Counted from the stretch's first letter, positions 35,816 through 45,808 are shown. The stretch is DNA of 64,000 bases from Colivivens sp964452915 (GCA_964452915.1 CAYVNW010000003.1:45741-109740); one strand, 5' to 3'. The notes: a model not told the origin generated them from the letters alone. Program-made: numbers and translations.

Positions 35816-35855
35816 TAGCCGAATTTATGTCATTACAAATGAATAATCCAAAACG

Positions 35856-38285
35856 ATGAAAGTATTAAAATTTGGCGGGACATCCGTAGGTTCCGTAGAA
35901 AGCATCCTTAATGTAAAGAGAATCGTTGAAGCTCAAAAGGAGCCAGTAGTGGTAGTTGTATCAGCTCTTGGAGGGCTAACCGACAAGTTGATTAGTACTT
36001 CAAAATTAGCTCAGGCAGGTGATGCTAAGTATCTTGACGCATACTATGAGATGGTTCTCAGACACCACGACATGATAGAGAATGTAATAACCGGCTCTAA
36101 AGCTAAAGTAGCTCTCTTGAAGGAGATCGACGAACTGTTGGAAGATTTGAAGAGTATATATCAAGGCGTTTTTCTTATTCATGATTTATCAGAAAAAACA
36201 TTGAATGCTATCGTTAGTTACGGAGAGAGGATGTCGTCAAGAATATGCGCAGCCCTTATCAACAATGCCGTATTATACGATTCATTGACATTCATAAGGA
36301 CAGAGAAAAAACAAAATCGAAACTTTCTTGCTGATGAGGAAACTAACAGATTGGTCTGTGAAACATTTCATAAACCATTCCAGGTAGCCGTAGTAGGAGG
36401 ATTCATTTCAAGAGACGTACACACAGGTGAAATAACAAATTTGGGACGTGGAGGAAGCGATTATACTGCAAGTATCCTGGCAGCCACTCTGAATGCAAAA
36501 GCACTTGAGATATGGACCGATGTCGATGGATTCATGACGGCCGATCCTAAAGTGATCAACACGGCATACACAATAGAACGTTTGAGTTATATAGAAGCCA
36601 TGGAGTTGTGCAACTTTGGAGCTAAAGTGGTATATCCACCTACCATATATCCGGTTTGTGTTAAGAATATCCCTATTTACATCAAGAACACGTTTCATCC
36701 CGAAGCTACCGGTACAATTATCGAAAAAGACAGTCATGACACACACCGCGCCATCAAAGGAATCAGCTCAATCAATAATACAAGTCTCATTACTGTGTCA
36801 GGGTTGTCTATGGTGGGTGTTATCGGCGTCAACCGACGCATATTCACAGCATTAGCAGACAATCAAATTAGTGTATTCCTTGTCAGCCAAGCCTCATCGG
36901 AAAGCAGTACATCAATCGGTGTAAGGAATGAGGACGCAGAATTGGCATGCGAGGTGCTGAACAACGAGTTTGCCAAAGAAATTGTTATGGGGGCGATGTT
37001 TCCTATGACAGTAGAGAAAAACCTTGCTACTGTAGCTGTCGTCGGAGAAAACATGAAACACACTCCTGGCATAGCAGGAAAGCTATTTGGCACATTAGGC
37101 CGAAACGGCATAAGTGTAATAGCGTGCGCACAGGGAGCATCAGAAACAAATATTTCATTTGTAGTTGAAAGCAAACTGCTACGAAAATCACTTAATGTGA
37201 TTCACGACAGTTTCTTCCTCTCTGAATATCAAGTACTCAACTTGTTTATTTGTGGAGTAGGAACAGTTGGAGGAAGTCTGATCGCACAAATTGCAAGTCA
37301 ACGGGACAAGCTGAAGAAAGAACGCAATTTACTACTTAACGTAGTCGGCATAGCAAGCAGTAAGAGAGCTGTATTCAACCGTGAAGGAATAGACCTAACG
37401 AATTACAGGGAAATTCTAAAACAAAGTGCACCAAGTGATACCACACGATTGAAGGACGAAGTAATCGGAATGAACATATTCAACTCTGTATTCGTTGATT
37501 GTACGGCAAGTCAAGAAGTTGCATCGCTCTACAATGATTTCTTTGAACACAGTATTTCGGTAGTTGCCGCCAACAAGATCGCTGCATCGTCGAATTATGA
37601 GAACTACTTACGTCTCAAACAAACAGCTCGGAAACGCAATGTAAAGTTTTTGTTTGAAACCAATGTAGGAGCTGGGCTTCCTATTATCAATACCATTAAT
37701 GATTTGATCAACAGCGGAGACAAGATACTTAAAATAGAAGCGATCTTGAGTGGAACACTCAACTACATCTTCAACACAATTAGCGCAGACATTCCTTTTA
37801 GTGAAGCTGTGCGACGTTCGAAGGAAGAAGGATATTCCGAACCTGATCCACGTATCGATCTAAGCGGTAAAGATGTTATTCGCAAATTAGTAATCCTATC
37901 CCGTGAGTCTGGATATAGAATTAACCAAGAAGACGTTGAACGCCATCTGTTTATACCAGATGAATATTTTGAAGGCTCTCTTGAGAGTTTCTGGGAACAA
38001 TTACCGCGTCTTGACGCAGGATTCGAGGCTCAGCGTAAGATATTGGAAGAGAAAGGTGAACATTGGAGATTTGTCGCTAAATTAGTAAATGGGAAAGCAA
38101 GCGTATCCTTAGAGGCAGTCTCTCCTGACCATCCATTCTATCACCTTGAAGGGTCAAATAATATCATCCTGCTTACAACAGAACGCTATCACGACTATCC
38201 TATGCTAATACAAGGATATGGTGCAGGAGCCGACGTGACCGCTGCTGGCGTTTTCGCCGATATCATGAGTATTGCGAATATATAA
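35856..38285 (+). CDS. thrA: Bifunctional aspartokinase / homoserine dehydrogenase
   Basis: 809 residues. Aspartokinase domain (1-290, opening KFGGTSVGSVES; FLADEETNRLV-like nucleotide and Asp-binding parts), two ACT regulatory domains (about 310-450, ITVSGLSMVGVIGVNRRIFT and VAVVGENMKHTPGIAGKLFG), and homoserine dehydrogenase (465-809) with the NAD(P) loop GVGTVGGSLIAQI, the catalytic Lys/Asp region ANKIA and GTLNYIF. It carries out the first and third steps of threonine synthesis; feedback by threonine through the ACT domains is expected. First gene of the thr operon. Confidence 0.97.
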   Translation: MKVLKFGGTSVGSVESILNVKRIVEAQKEPVVVVVSALGGLTDKLISTSKLAQAGDAKYLDAYYEMVLRHHDMIENVITGSKAKVALLKEIDELLEDLKSIYQGVFLIHDLSEKTLNAIVSYGERMSSRICAALINNAVLYDSLTFIRTEKKQNRNFLADEETNRLVCETFHKPFQVAVVGGFISRDVHTGEITNLGRGGSDYTASILAATLNAKALEIWTDVDGFMTADPKVINTAYTIERLSYIEAMELCNFGAKVVYPPTIYPVCVKNIPIYIKNTFHPEATGTIIEKDSHDTHRAIKGISSINNTSLITVSGLSMVGVIGVNRRIFTALADNQISVFLVSQASSESSTSIGVRNEDAELACEVLNNEFAKEIVMGAMFPMTVEKNLATVAVVGENMKHTPGIAGKLFGTLGRNGISVIACAQGASETNISFVVESKLLRKSLNVIHDSFFLSEYQVLNLFICGVGTVGGSLIAQIASQRDKLKKERNLLLNVVGIASSKRAVFNREGIDLTNYREILKQSAPSDTTRLKDEVIGMNIFNSVFVDCTASQEVASLYNDFFEHSISVVAANKIAASSNYENYLRLKQTARKRNVKFLFETNVGAGLPIINTINDLINSGDKILKIEAILSGTLNYIFNTISADIPFSEAVRRSKEEGYSEPDPRIDLSGKDVIRKLVILSRESGYRINQEDVERHLFIPDEYFEGSLESFWEQLPRLDAGFEAQRKILEEKGEHWRFVAKLVNGKASVSLEAVSPDHPFYHLEGSNNIILLTTERYHDYPMLIQGYGAGADVTAAGVFADIMSIANI

Positions 38286-38356
38286 TGCCAATATATATTT
38301 GAAATAAAATTACAGATTTCATAGAAGAGATAAATAGACACAAGAATCAAACACAA

Positions 38357-39571
38357 ATGAAGCACATTATTATTTTAGGTGACGGGATGGCAGATTGGAG
38401 CGAACCAAGCCTTGGGAACAAGACGTTGTTACAGTATGCACAGACTCCATATATGGATTTGCTTGCCCGTAAAGGGCAGACTGGCATGTTAAAGACTGTA
38501 CCCGACGGCTTTCATCCCGGCAGCGAAGTTGCCAACAGCAGCATCCTTGGTTACGACCAAAACGAAGTGTACGAGGGACGCGGTCCCCTTGAAGCAGCAA
38601 GTATAGGAGTCGATTTAGCGCCAGATGATATGGCTATACGCTGTAACCTAATTTGCATTGAAGGCGACAAAATAAAAAATCACTCATGTGGCAGGCTTGA
38701 GACTGAAGAAGGTGATATATTAATAAAGTACTTGCAAGAGCACTTAGGCAACGAACGTATTCATTTCTACACAGGAGTGCAATACCGCCACCTGTTGGTC
38801 ATTAAGGGAGGAAATAAACATATAAAATGTGTGCCGCCACACGATGTGCCTGGTCAACCATGGAAGCCTCTGTTAGTAAAAGCAGAAATACCAGAAGCGC
38901 AAGAAACTGCAGACTTACTAAACGATTTAATTATAAAATCACAGACGTTACTTGCTAATCATCCACTCAATTTGCAAAGGGTCAAGGAAGGTAAAGACCC
39001 TGCAAATTCCATTTGGCCATGGGCTGGAGGCTACCGCCCTCACATGATACCACTAACTACCAAATTTCCACAGATTCACAGAGGTGCTGTAATTACAGCC
39101 GTTGATTTGATAAGAGGCATTGGCTCACTCGCAGGACTACGCGTCATCAACGTTCCCGGAGCTACAGGACTTTACGACACAAACTATGAAGGTAAGGCCA
39201 ACGCTGCCATCGAGGCGTTGAAGACCGATGACTTCGTATACCTTCATGTTGAGGCAAGTGACGAAGCGGGACACGACGGGAACCTGCCGTTGAAGTTACA
39301 GACTATTGAAAACCTCGATAAAAGAATAGTTGGACCAATATATGAGGCTGTTAAAGATTGGACAAGTCCCGTGTGTATAGCCGTTCTCCCCGACCATCCT
39401 ACACCCGTACGCCATCGCACCCATACAAACGAACCTGTTCCGTTTCTAATATATGCCGATGGAATGGAACCTGACAAAGTGCAGACTTTCGATGAAATTG
39501 CATGTAAGGAAGGTAAATTCGGATTGTTGCAAAAGGACGAATTCATTAAAACACTGATGAGTATTAATTGA
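38357..39571 (+). CDS. ApgM-family protein, probable homoserine kinase
   Basis: 404 residues of the cofactor-independent phosphoglycerate mutase (ApgM, alkaline-phosphatase-like) family: metal-site motif ILGDGMADW at the start, GSEVANSSILGYD around the catalytic Ser/Thr, HVEASDEAGHDGN and the C-terminal LPDHPTPVRHRTHTNEPVPF. No other homoserine kinase (ThrB) gene is present although thrA and thrC flank it. In Bacteroides this thr-operon member has been linked genetically to the homoserine kinase step, so that role is preferred over glycolytic mutase; sequence alone cannot exclude the latter. Confidence 0.85.
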   Translation: MKHIIILGDGMADWSEPSLGNKTLLQYAQTPYMDLLARKGQTGMLKTVPDGFHPGSEVANSSILGYDQNEVYEGRGPLEAASIGVDLAPDDMAIRCNLICIEGDKIKNHSCGRLETEEGDILIKYLQEHLGNERIHFYTGVQYRHLLVIKGGNKHIKCVPPHDVPGQPWKPLLVKAEIPEAQETADLLNDLIIKSQTLLANHPLNLQRVKEGKDPANSIWPWAGGYRPHMIPLTTKFPQIHRGAVITAVDLIRGIGSLAGLRVINVPGATGLYDTNYEGKANAAIEALKTDDFVYLHVEASDEAGHDGNLPLKLQTIENLDKRIVGPIYEAVKDWTSPVCIAVLPDHPTPVRHRTHTNEPVPFLIYADGMEPDKVQTFDEIACKEGKFGLLQKDEFIKTLMSIN

Positions 39572-39612
39572 GAGAGAATAAAACAGATAGATATAATCGA
39601 TATAGACATAGT

Positions 39613-40914
39613 ATGAGATATTATAGTACAAACGGTAAGGCACCAACAGCCGACTTAAAGAAAGCGGTTATAAAAGGACTGGCAGAAGACAAAGGACTCT
39701 ACATGCCTGAAAGCATCAAGGTCATGCCGCCATCATTTTTTGATAACATCCAAAACATGACATTTCAAGAGATTGCCTTGCAAGTCGCCGACGCATTTTT
39801 TGGAGAAGACGTCGACAAAGAAGCACTACATGATATCGTTTATGACACTCTTTCATTTGGCTGTCCCGTCGTCAAAGTGACTGACAATATCTACTCACTT
39901 GAATTGTTCCACGGACCTACCCTTGCATTTAAAGATGTAGGAGCGCGATTTATGGCACGCTTGTTGAAATACTTCTTAAGTAAGCAGGTAAATGACGAAG
40001 TGAATGTACTCGTTGCCACCTCTGGTGATACTGGTAGTGCAGTGGCAAACGGCTTTTTGGGTGTTAGTGGTATAAATGTCTTTGTTCTCTATCCAAAAGG
40101 CAAAGTCAGTGCCATACAGGAATGTCAATTCACCACACTCGGTCACAACATTACAGCAATAGAAATTGATGGTGTATTCGACGATTGCCAAGCTTTGGTC
40201 AAATCGGCATTCATGGATGAAGAACTTAATCGGCACATGCGGCTTACATCTGCCAATAGTATCAACGTCGCAAGATTCCTTCCACAGGCATTCTATTACT
40301 TTTATGCGTATGCACAAATGAAGAGACAACAGCTTGCAGACAACCTTGTTGTATGTGTTCCTTCAGGAAATTTTGGGAACATCTGCGCAGGTCTGTTTGC
40401 AAAACGTATGGGACTTCCGATAAAACGATTCATTGCGTCAAACAACGCAAACCGAGTGTTCTATGATTTTCTACAGACCGGTACATACACTCCAAGATCA
40501 TCAATACAGACAATCGCTAATGCAATGGATGTGGGTAATCCGAGCAATTTCGCACGTATCTACGATTTATATAAGGGTAACTACAACGCTATATGTGCCG
40601 ACATAAGTGGGGCCACTTTCTCCGATAGCCAAATAGCAGAGACTATACACAACGTATATACAGCGACAGGATATGTGTGCGATCCGCATGGGGCTTGTGG
40701 CTACCGCGCTCTGTCTGAAGGGCTCAAGCCTGATGAGACCGGTGTTTTCCTCGAAACTGCTCATCCGGCTAAATTCAAATCCGTTATAGATAAAATACTT
40801 GGAAAGGGAATCGAAATTCCAACAAGCCTGCAACGCTTCATGCAAGGTGAGAAGAAAAACATCACAATGACAAAAGATTTCGCAGACTTCAAGGCATACC
40901 TTCTTAAGAGATAA
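39613..40914 (+). CDS. thrC: Threonine synthase
   Basis: 433 residues from the ATG at 39613 (MRYYSTNGKAPTADLKKAV); the frame is open a further 45 bp upstream but that part is not family-like. PLP enzyme: LYSLELFHGPTLAFKDVGAR holds the Schiff-base lysine, ATSGDTGSAVANG the phosphate-binding loop, and SNNANRVFYDFLQTGTY the long-form insert. Converts phosphohomoserine to threonine. Last gene of the thr operon, 41 bp after the ApgM-type gene. Confidence 0.97.
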   Translation: MRYYSTNGKAPTADLKKAVIKGLAEDKGLYMPESIKVMPPSFFDNIQNMTFQEIALQVADAFFGEDVDKEALHDIVYDTLSFGCPVVKVTDNIYSLELFHGPTLAFKDVGARFMARLLKYFLSKQVNDEVNVLVATSGDTGSAVANGFLGVSGINVFVLYPKGKVSAIQECQFTTLGHNITAIEIDGVFDDCQALVKSAFMDEELNRHMRLTSANSINVARFLPQAFYYFYAYAQMKRQQLADNLVVCVPSGNFGNICAGLFAKRMGLPIKRFIASNNANRVFYDFLQTGTYTPRSSIQTIANAMDVGNPSNFARIYDLYKGNYNAICADISGATFSDSQIAETIHNVYTATGYVCDPHGACGYRALSEGLKPDETGVFLETAHPAKFKSVIDKILGKGIEIPTSLQRFMQGEKKNITMTKDFADFKAYLLKR

Positions 40915-40955
40915 TGCCTGTTTATAAAAAATAAAGAATTGCTTAGAGCGAATTA

Positions 40956-41735
40956 ATGGTAAAGGCTGTATTCTTTGACATAGACGGCACATTGGTATCT
41001 TTCACGACCCATCATATCTTGCAATCAACCATAGAAGTAGTACGTAAGATACGTGAACAAGGAGTGAAGGTATTTATCGCCACAGGACGCCCTCTGCCTT
41101 TCGTCAATAACCTCGGGGAATTTGAGTATGACGGAATCATGACTGTCAATGGTGCCGAATGCAGATTGGCTGACGGAACCGTGCTTCGTCACGACCCCAT
41201 ACACAAAGACGACATTGTCCGCCTTTCAGAGTACTTCCACAAGAAACCGTTCCCAATTGCCTTTGCTTCCAACAACGACATATTCATTACAATGTCATCA
41301 GAAGAGACCCAAAAGATATTTGAACTGCTTAACATTAAACCGCCAAGAGTCGCTCCATTAGAAGAGTGCATGAACCGTGACATCATGCAAATAATTGCCT
41401 TTTTCGATATTAATACGCAAAAAGAGCTTATGGACAAGGTACTGACTGGATGCGATGCGCAACGTTGGCACCCATTATTCGCTGATGTAATTCGGAAGGG
41501 AAACAACAAGGCAAAAGGCATAGATGTCATGATTCGACATTATGGAATACATCTCAATGAAACAATGGCATTCGGAGATGGAGGTAATGACATAGAAATG
41601 CTTCGTCACGCTGGATTTGGCGTAGCGATGGGCAATGCAAGAGATGAAGTCAAACAAGCCGCACGATACGTTACAGAAAGTGCAGATGAAGGCGGTATTG
41701 CCAATGCTTTGAAGAAATTTATCATGATAAAGTGA
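40956..41735 (+). CDS. HAD-superfamily Cof-type phosphatase
   Basis: 259 residues. Motif I FFDIDGTLVSF (nucleophile and acid Asp), motif II IATGRPLPFV, C2-type cap in the middle, motif III lysine near NNKAKGIDVM, motif IV FGDGGNDIEML. Cof-like HADs act on sugar phosphates, FMN or PLP; the substrate cannot be read from the sequence. It follows thrC by 41 bp on the same strand and may be co-transcribed; a phosphatase link to threonine synthesis is not indicated. Confidence 0.9.
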   Translation: MVKAVFFDIDGTLVSFTTHHILQSTIEVVRKIREQGVKVFIATGRPLPFVNNLGEFEYDGIMTVNGAECRLADGTVLRHDPIHKDDIVRLSEYFHKKPFPIAFASNNDIFITMSSEETQKIFELLNIKPPRVAPLEECMNRDIMQIIAFFDINTQKELMDKVLTGCDAQRWHPLFADVIRKGNNKAKGIDVMIRHYGIHLNETMAFGDGGNDIEMLRHAGFGVAMGNARDEVKQAARYVTESADEGGIANALKKFIMIK

Positions 41736-41752
41736 AAAAGTTCGGCTTAAGT

Positions 41753-41783
41753 TTTGTCAGTTAAAAAAAATGTCATACCTTTG
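41753..41783 (+). promoter_or_regulatory. Promoter of tRNA-Phe
   Basis: TTTG (41753-41756), 19 bp, TACCTTTG (41776-41783), then CA; a full consensus match 17 bp before the tRNA. Confidence 0.85.
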
Positions 41784-41800
41784 CACTCGCAAAAAACAAT

Positions 41801-41876
41801 GGTGCCATAGCTCAGTAGGTAGAGCATCGGACTGAAAATCCGTGTGTCACTGGTTCGAATCCCGTTGGCACCACCA
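41801..41876 (+). tRNA. tRNA-Phe (anticodon GAA)
   Basis: A 76-nt cloverleaf with encoded CCA. Acceptor GGTGCCA pairs with TGGCACC (41866-41872), followed by A and CCA. D arm GCTC/GAGC, anticodon arm CGGACTGAAAATCCG with anticodon GAA, T loop GGTTCGAATCC. It has its own promoter and terminator and is a single transcription unit. Confidence 0.97.
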
Positions 41877-41877
41877 C

Positions 41878-41924
41878 AAAATCGTTGAATATCTTTTGCT
41901 GGATGTTTGACGATTTTATTTTTT
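41878..41924 (+). terminator. Terminator after tRNA-Phe
   Basis: AAAATCGT (41878-41885) pairs with ACGATTTT (41910-41917), followed by ATTTTTT. The loop is 24 nt. Confidence 0.65.
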
Positions 41925-41969
41925 GAGACAATCGAAAAACTGAACACTTGATAATAACATCATTAGATT

Positions 41970-43172
41970 ATGCGTAAATCATTAATAGCACTGGCCTTAG
42001 GGACATTTGCCTTGGGCATTACCGAATATGTCATGATGGGTATTCTGCCATATTTGGCAACTGATTTCAAAGTCAGTATTCCAACAGCTGGTTATCTTAT
42101 TTCAGCCTATGCGTTAGGAGTATGCGCAGGAGCACCGTTAGTTGCCATATTCTGCAGGAAATGGAAACTAAAGAAAATTCTTTACCTGTTGGCTACAGTC
42201 ATGCTCACTGCTGCATTGTGTATGGCACTCTGCCCCGTTCCTCATAGTTCAACACAAAGTGGAACAGGCTGGCAATTCTGGTTGATGATGTTGTTCAGAT
42301 TCATAGCAGGAACACCTCATGGAGCATTCTTCGGCGTAGGCAGCATTGTTGCTGACAGACTGTCAAAAGGCAAGGGATCTGTATTTGCCGTTGCCATAAT
42401 GACTTCAGGTATGACTGTTGCCAACCTTGTAGGCATCCCATTAGGAACTCTGCTCACCGGACTTGTGTCCTGGCGACTTGTATTTGCCTTTGCAGCTGTG
42501 TGGGACGTATTTATGCTTCTTGCCATATTCAAGTGGATTCCTCAATTGGAACCGTTGCCTGACACGGGGGTTCGTGGTGAATTCCGCTTTCTGAAAACCC
42601 TTGCACCTTGGCTCTTGATTTTAGCTACAATTCTTGGCAACGGAGGCGTATTTTGCTGGTACAGCTACGTATCCCCTACACTGACAGAACTGGGTGGTGT
42701 ACCAGCCAACATGATGACACTTATGATGGGCATCGCAGGTGCAGGCATGGTTGTTGGTAACTTGGTCGGCGGCAAATTGTCTGACAAGTTCGGTCCAGGC
42801 CATACATGCAGAGGGCTTGAAATAATGATTTTCGTCAGTCTGTTACTGATTGCTTTCACAGCACAATGGAAATGGTGCAGCATTCCACTAATGTTCATCG
42901 CCGTTGGATGCTTGTTTGCAGTATCACCACCTCAACAACTATTGTTGCTACGGTTCAGTAAAGGCGGAGAATTGCTGGGTGGTGCAATGATTCAGTTAGC
43001 GTTCAACCTCGGCAATGCCATCGGAGCATGGTTGGGAGGACTACCAATTGCCCAAAACAATCCGGAGACATATCACTATCCTGCTGCTATAGGCTCCGTA
43101 CTCGCCTTATTCGGAGTGATATGTTATTTCATTTTCTGCCACAGATACGAGAACAAACCGGTTAGGAATTAA
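41970..43172 (+). CDS. MFS transporter, AraJ/drug-efflux type
   Basis: 400 residues, twelve predicted membrane helices. The N-terminus (FALGTFALGITEYVMMGILP) and the helix 2-3 loop region are typical of the DHA1/AraJ-YdhP group of proton-driven exporters. Motif-like GGKLSDKFG is present in the second half. Substrate unknown: sugars or drugs are the usual guesses for the group. It stands alone between the tRNA terminator and rmuC (22 bp away), so could be co-transcribed with rmuC. Confidence 0.85.
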   Translation: MRKSLIALALGTFALGITEYVMMGILPYLATDFKVSIPTAGYLISAYALGVCAGAPLVAIFCRKWKLKKILYLLATVMLTAALCMALCPVPHSSTQSGTGWQFWLMMLFRFIAGTPHGAFFGVGSIVADRLSKGKGSVFAVAIMTSGMTVANLVGIPLGTLLTGLVSWRLVFAFAAVWDVFMLLAIFKWIPQLEPLPDTGVRGEFRFLKTLAPWLLILATILGNGGVFCWYSYVSPTLTELGGVPANMMTLMMGIAGAGMVVGNLVGGKLSDKFGPGHTCRGLEIMIFVSLLLIAFTAQWKWCSIPLMFIAVGCLFAVSPPQQLLLLRFSKGGELLGGAMIQLAFNLGNAIGAWLGGLPIAQNNPETYHYPAAIGSVLALFGVICYFIFCHRYENKPVRN

Positions 43173-43194
43173 TGATCCATAAACACAATAAAAG

Positions 43195-44853
43195 ATGGAA
43201 GCATACATAATAATAGCAATTGTAGCCATTGCAATGGTAGTGGTTGGCTATTTCATGGGGAATCATGGCAAGAAGGATAAAACAGCAAATCATGATGTTG
43301 TAGAGAACTTGCATCAACAGGTATCGGACCTCAATGATAAAGTGAAAAGTCTTGAGGAGACTATCTCAAATCAATCAGAACAAATAAAGAACTTAACGTC
43401 AGAACGTGATGTACAAAAGACTCACGCAGAGAACTATTGCTCCCTATTAGCAATGCAAAAGGGTGAGTTCGAAAAACAATTAAACAGACAGAAGGAGGAA
43501 ACAGATACAACTGTCAAAGAAGAAAAAGAACGGAACTCTAAAAGAGAAGCGGAACTCAAAGCAACGTTCGATCAGCAATTGACTGAATACAAGGCTGCAT
43601 GCGCAAAGCAAATTGCAGAACTGAAGGATTCGCACGATAAACTGCTCGCTCAAGCTAAAGATGGAACAGAAAAACAGATCGAAGCCTTGAAGCAAATGAA
43701 CAAAGAACAGGTCGACAGCCAGCTCAAACTCATAAAAGAACAGATGCAAACCACATCTGAGGAAGTTCTCAAACGCCGCCAGGACGAATTGGGAGAGAGA
43801 AATAAGGAGCAGGTGTCAAAAATCATTGATCCACTCCAGCAAAGCCTTAAGAACATGCAAGAAGCCTTTGACAAGTCAAAAGAACAACAACATGAAGCCC
43901 TAACACGCCTTGATGCCACTATAAAGATCAACATGCAAAAAAGTACGGAATTAGGTGAGACGGCGGACAGGCTTACACGGGCGCTTACTGGGGAGGTAAA
44001 AGTCCAAGGCAACTTTGGCGAATTGAAATTGAAGCAACTCCTCGAAGATCTGGAGCTGAAAGAGGGAGAACAATTTGACACACAAGAGACACTGAGGGAT
44101 AAGGCAGGAAAGTCTGCCAAAGGAGACGATGGCAAAGGCCTCATTCCCGACTTTATTCTACATTTTCCGAATAATCGTCATGTCGTCGTCGATTCCAAGA
44201 TGTCACTGACTGATTATGAACGCTACATGAATGCGGAAGATGGGACACCAGAGAAAACAGAATATCTGAAAGCACACATTGCCAGTGTTAGAGCACAAGT
44301 CAAAAGACTTGCAAAAAAGGAATACTCAAAATACCTGCCCAGCGGATATAATAAGCTCAACTTCGCCATCATGTACGTACCTATTGAAGGTGCACTCAAT
44401 CTTGCGCTACTTAACGATGACACCTTATGGCGCGAAGCGTACGATGAGGGAGTCATGATACTTGGGCCACAAACAATGTACATGAATCTACGTGTGTTGG
44501 AAATGATGTGGACACAAGTACGCCAGCTGAAAAACCAACAAGCCCTGATGGATGCGGCTAATACAGTCATAGACCGTGTGCAGGATTTTGGCATACGCTT
44601 CATGGACGTAGAGTCGAGTGTGAACGACACCGTGAAGAAAATCTCAAAATTGAAGATTACAACCGCAGACAGCGGCGCAAGCATCATCACAGCGGCAAAA
44701 AAACTCCTAAAGGCGGGAGCGCAAGAAAACAAGAAGAAAAAGTCGCTTGAAGAGATGGACGACTCCATGTTTATCGAAGCCGACACGGCACCAATGCTCC
44801 CGGAAACTCCTGCCGAACAAACAAAGGCCACTGAGACTTCAAAAAATGAATAA
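43195..44853 (+). CDS. rmuC: DNA recombination protein RmuC
   Basis: 552 residues. Membrane helix at 3-20, a long coiled coil (about 30-240, Lys/Glu/Gln-rich), then the RmuC nuclease-fold domain (about 250-480): VQGNFGELKLKQLLEDLEL, PDFILHFPNNRHVVVDSKMS, FAIMYVPIEGALNLAL. The C-terminus is a charged tail. RmuC limits DNA inversions at short inverted repeats in E. coli. Convergent with the frameshifted regulator. Confidence 0.95.
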   Translation: MEAYIIIAIVAIAMVVVGYFMGNHGKKDKTANHDVVENLHQQVSDLNDKVKSLEETISNQSEQIKNLTSERDVQKTHAENYCSLLAMQKGEFEKQLNRQKEETDTTVKEEKERNSKREAELKATFDQQLTEYKAACAKQIAELKDSHDKLLAQAKDGTEKQIEALKQMNKEQVDSQLKLIKEQMQTTSEEVLKRRQDELGERNKEQVSKIIDPLQQSLKNMQEAFDKSKEQQHEALTRLDATIKINMQKSTELGETADRLTRALTGEVKVQGNFGELKLKQLLEDLELKEGEQFDTQETLRDKAGKSAKGDDGKGLIPDFILHFPNNRHVVVDSKMSLTDYERYMNAEDGTPEKTEYLKAHIASVRAQVKRLAKKEYSKYLPSGYNKLNFAIMYVPIEGALNLALLNDDTLWREAYDEGVMILGPQTMYMNLRVLEMMWTQVRQLKNQQALMDAANTVIDRVQDFGIRFMDVESSVNDTVKKISKLKITTADSGASIITAAKKLLKAGAQENKKKKSLEEMDDSMFIEADTAPMLPETPAEQTKATETSKNE

Positions 44854-44886
44854 CAACCGATTAAGAACCTTTAAGTGAACAGTTGG

Positions 44887-45554
44887 TTATTCCTCAGGTT
44901 CTGCAGACATAAAGGGACTGTCTGACTTTATCCAATCTGCCCCTGCCAGTATTCTGCTTACAGAAGATCGAGACGTACCTGTCAACTTTTCTATCAGACG
45001 TATTGAAAGTCCCATGCATGCCAAGTAATAGGCATTCATATGCTTGCCGTCCAAATGTGCGTTCTCACTTGAGAGCAAGCGCGTCCTAAAATTAGGGAAC
45101 GCCCTGTCAACAGCCGAATAAATTAACGTCCAATCAGCTGAGTCCAAAGGCTTTTCCTCATTCAACTTCGTAATTATCAAGAGTTTTGCATCCTGCGCCT
45201 CATCGTCTAATTTCGATGAGCATAGGGTGTTCATCAACGATTTGGACTGTTTTTCTCGTTCCGACAGTTCCTTGTTTTTTTGTGTAACAACTCCTTCACC
45301 TGCCTAAGTTCAGAATTCAAATGTTGTGCCTGCGTTTTGAATGTACTCAGTTCTGTTTCTACCTCTTTAACGTGCGCGTTGAGTAGTATGCCTTCTTTGT
45401 TCTTTTCCTCTATGACCGTCTTAAGTCTTGCCTGCTCTTTCTCACGCTCGTTCAACTTTTCCTTATTTCGCTTCTTAATATGTATGATAATAAAGAAGGC
45501 AAGGACCAAGACTATAATAAATAAAATCATGGAAGCCCATGTTCCGGTTTTCAT
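44887..45554 (-). pseudogene. Frameshifted membrane/coiled-coil protein with HTH-like C-terminus (TPR-regulator remnant)
   Basis: Two open frames on the minus strand, 45554-45234 (106 codons) and 45237-44887 (116 codons), join into one protein if one base is restored in the A7 run at about 45275-45281. The joined frame reads LLHKK, then NKELSEREKQSKSLMN without a break in the coiled coil. The product has a membrane helix (8-28), a coiled coil, and a C-terminal domain (DWTLIYSAVDRAFPNFRTRL ... YYLACMGLSIRLIEKLTGTS, SRSSVSRILAG). This is the C-terminal layout of Bacteroidetes TPR-membrane-HTH regulators, but the N-terminal TPR part is absent and a stop codon lies just upstream of the start. Slippage during transcription could also restore the frame. 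Confidence 0.65.
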
Positions 45555-45808
45555 TATGCCAGGATGAATCTACCGATTATCATCATTTGCCTAATTACTG
45601 GCAATTACCACACAGTTCATTGTATGCTTCACTTTACAGACAAAATCATGGCTTTTCAAAATGAATCGTACAGCATACCAAGGAAGCAATAGAATTCAGT
45701 GGATCTACAAATATGTTTCTGTCAAAGCCTTTTATCATCTTGTGATTACTCTTGGACGCTACAACCTGTCAAGTGCATTGTCTCCATAAGAAATATTTTG
45801 TAAAAGTG
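45555..45808. other. Spacer, no TPR remnant seen
   Basis: The minus strand was translated in three frames over about 120 bp upstream of the regulator remnant; it contains stops in all and nothing resembling tetratricopeptide repeats. No hairpin of terminator quality. Confidence 0.35.

Noticed and set aside
35712..35855. Threonine attenuator or leader peptide before thrA
   Set aside because: The predicted leader is about 35 nt, with no run of Thr/Ile codons and no alternative hairpins.
41747..41947. 66-codon minus-strand frame across tRNA-Phe
   Set aside because: Runs through the tRNA and its promoter; the tRNA cloverleaf explains the sequence.
44848..44892. GAATAAC/GTTATTC inverted repeat at the rmuC end as a bidirectional terminator
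   Set aside because: Only 7 bp, overlaps both stop codons, AT-rich stem and no T tract; too weak to call.
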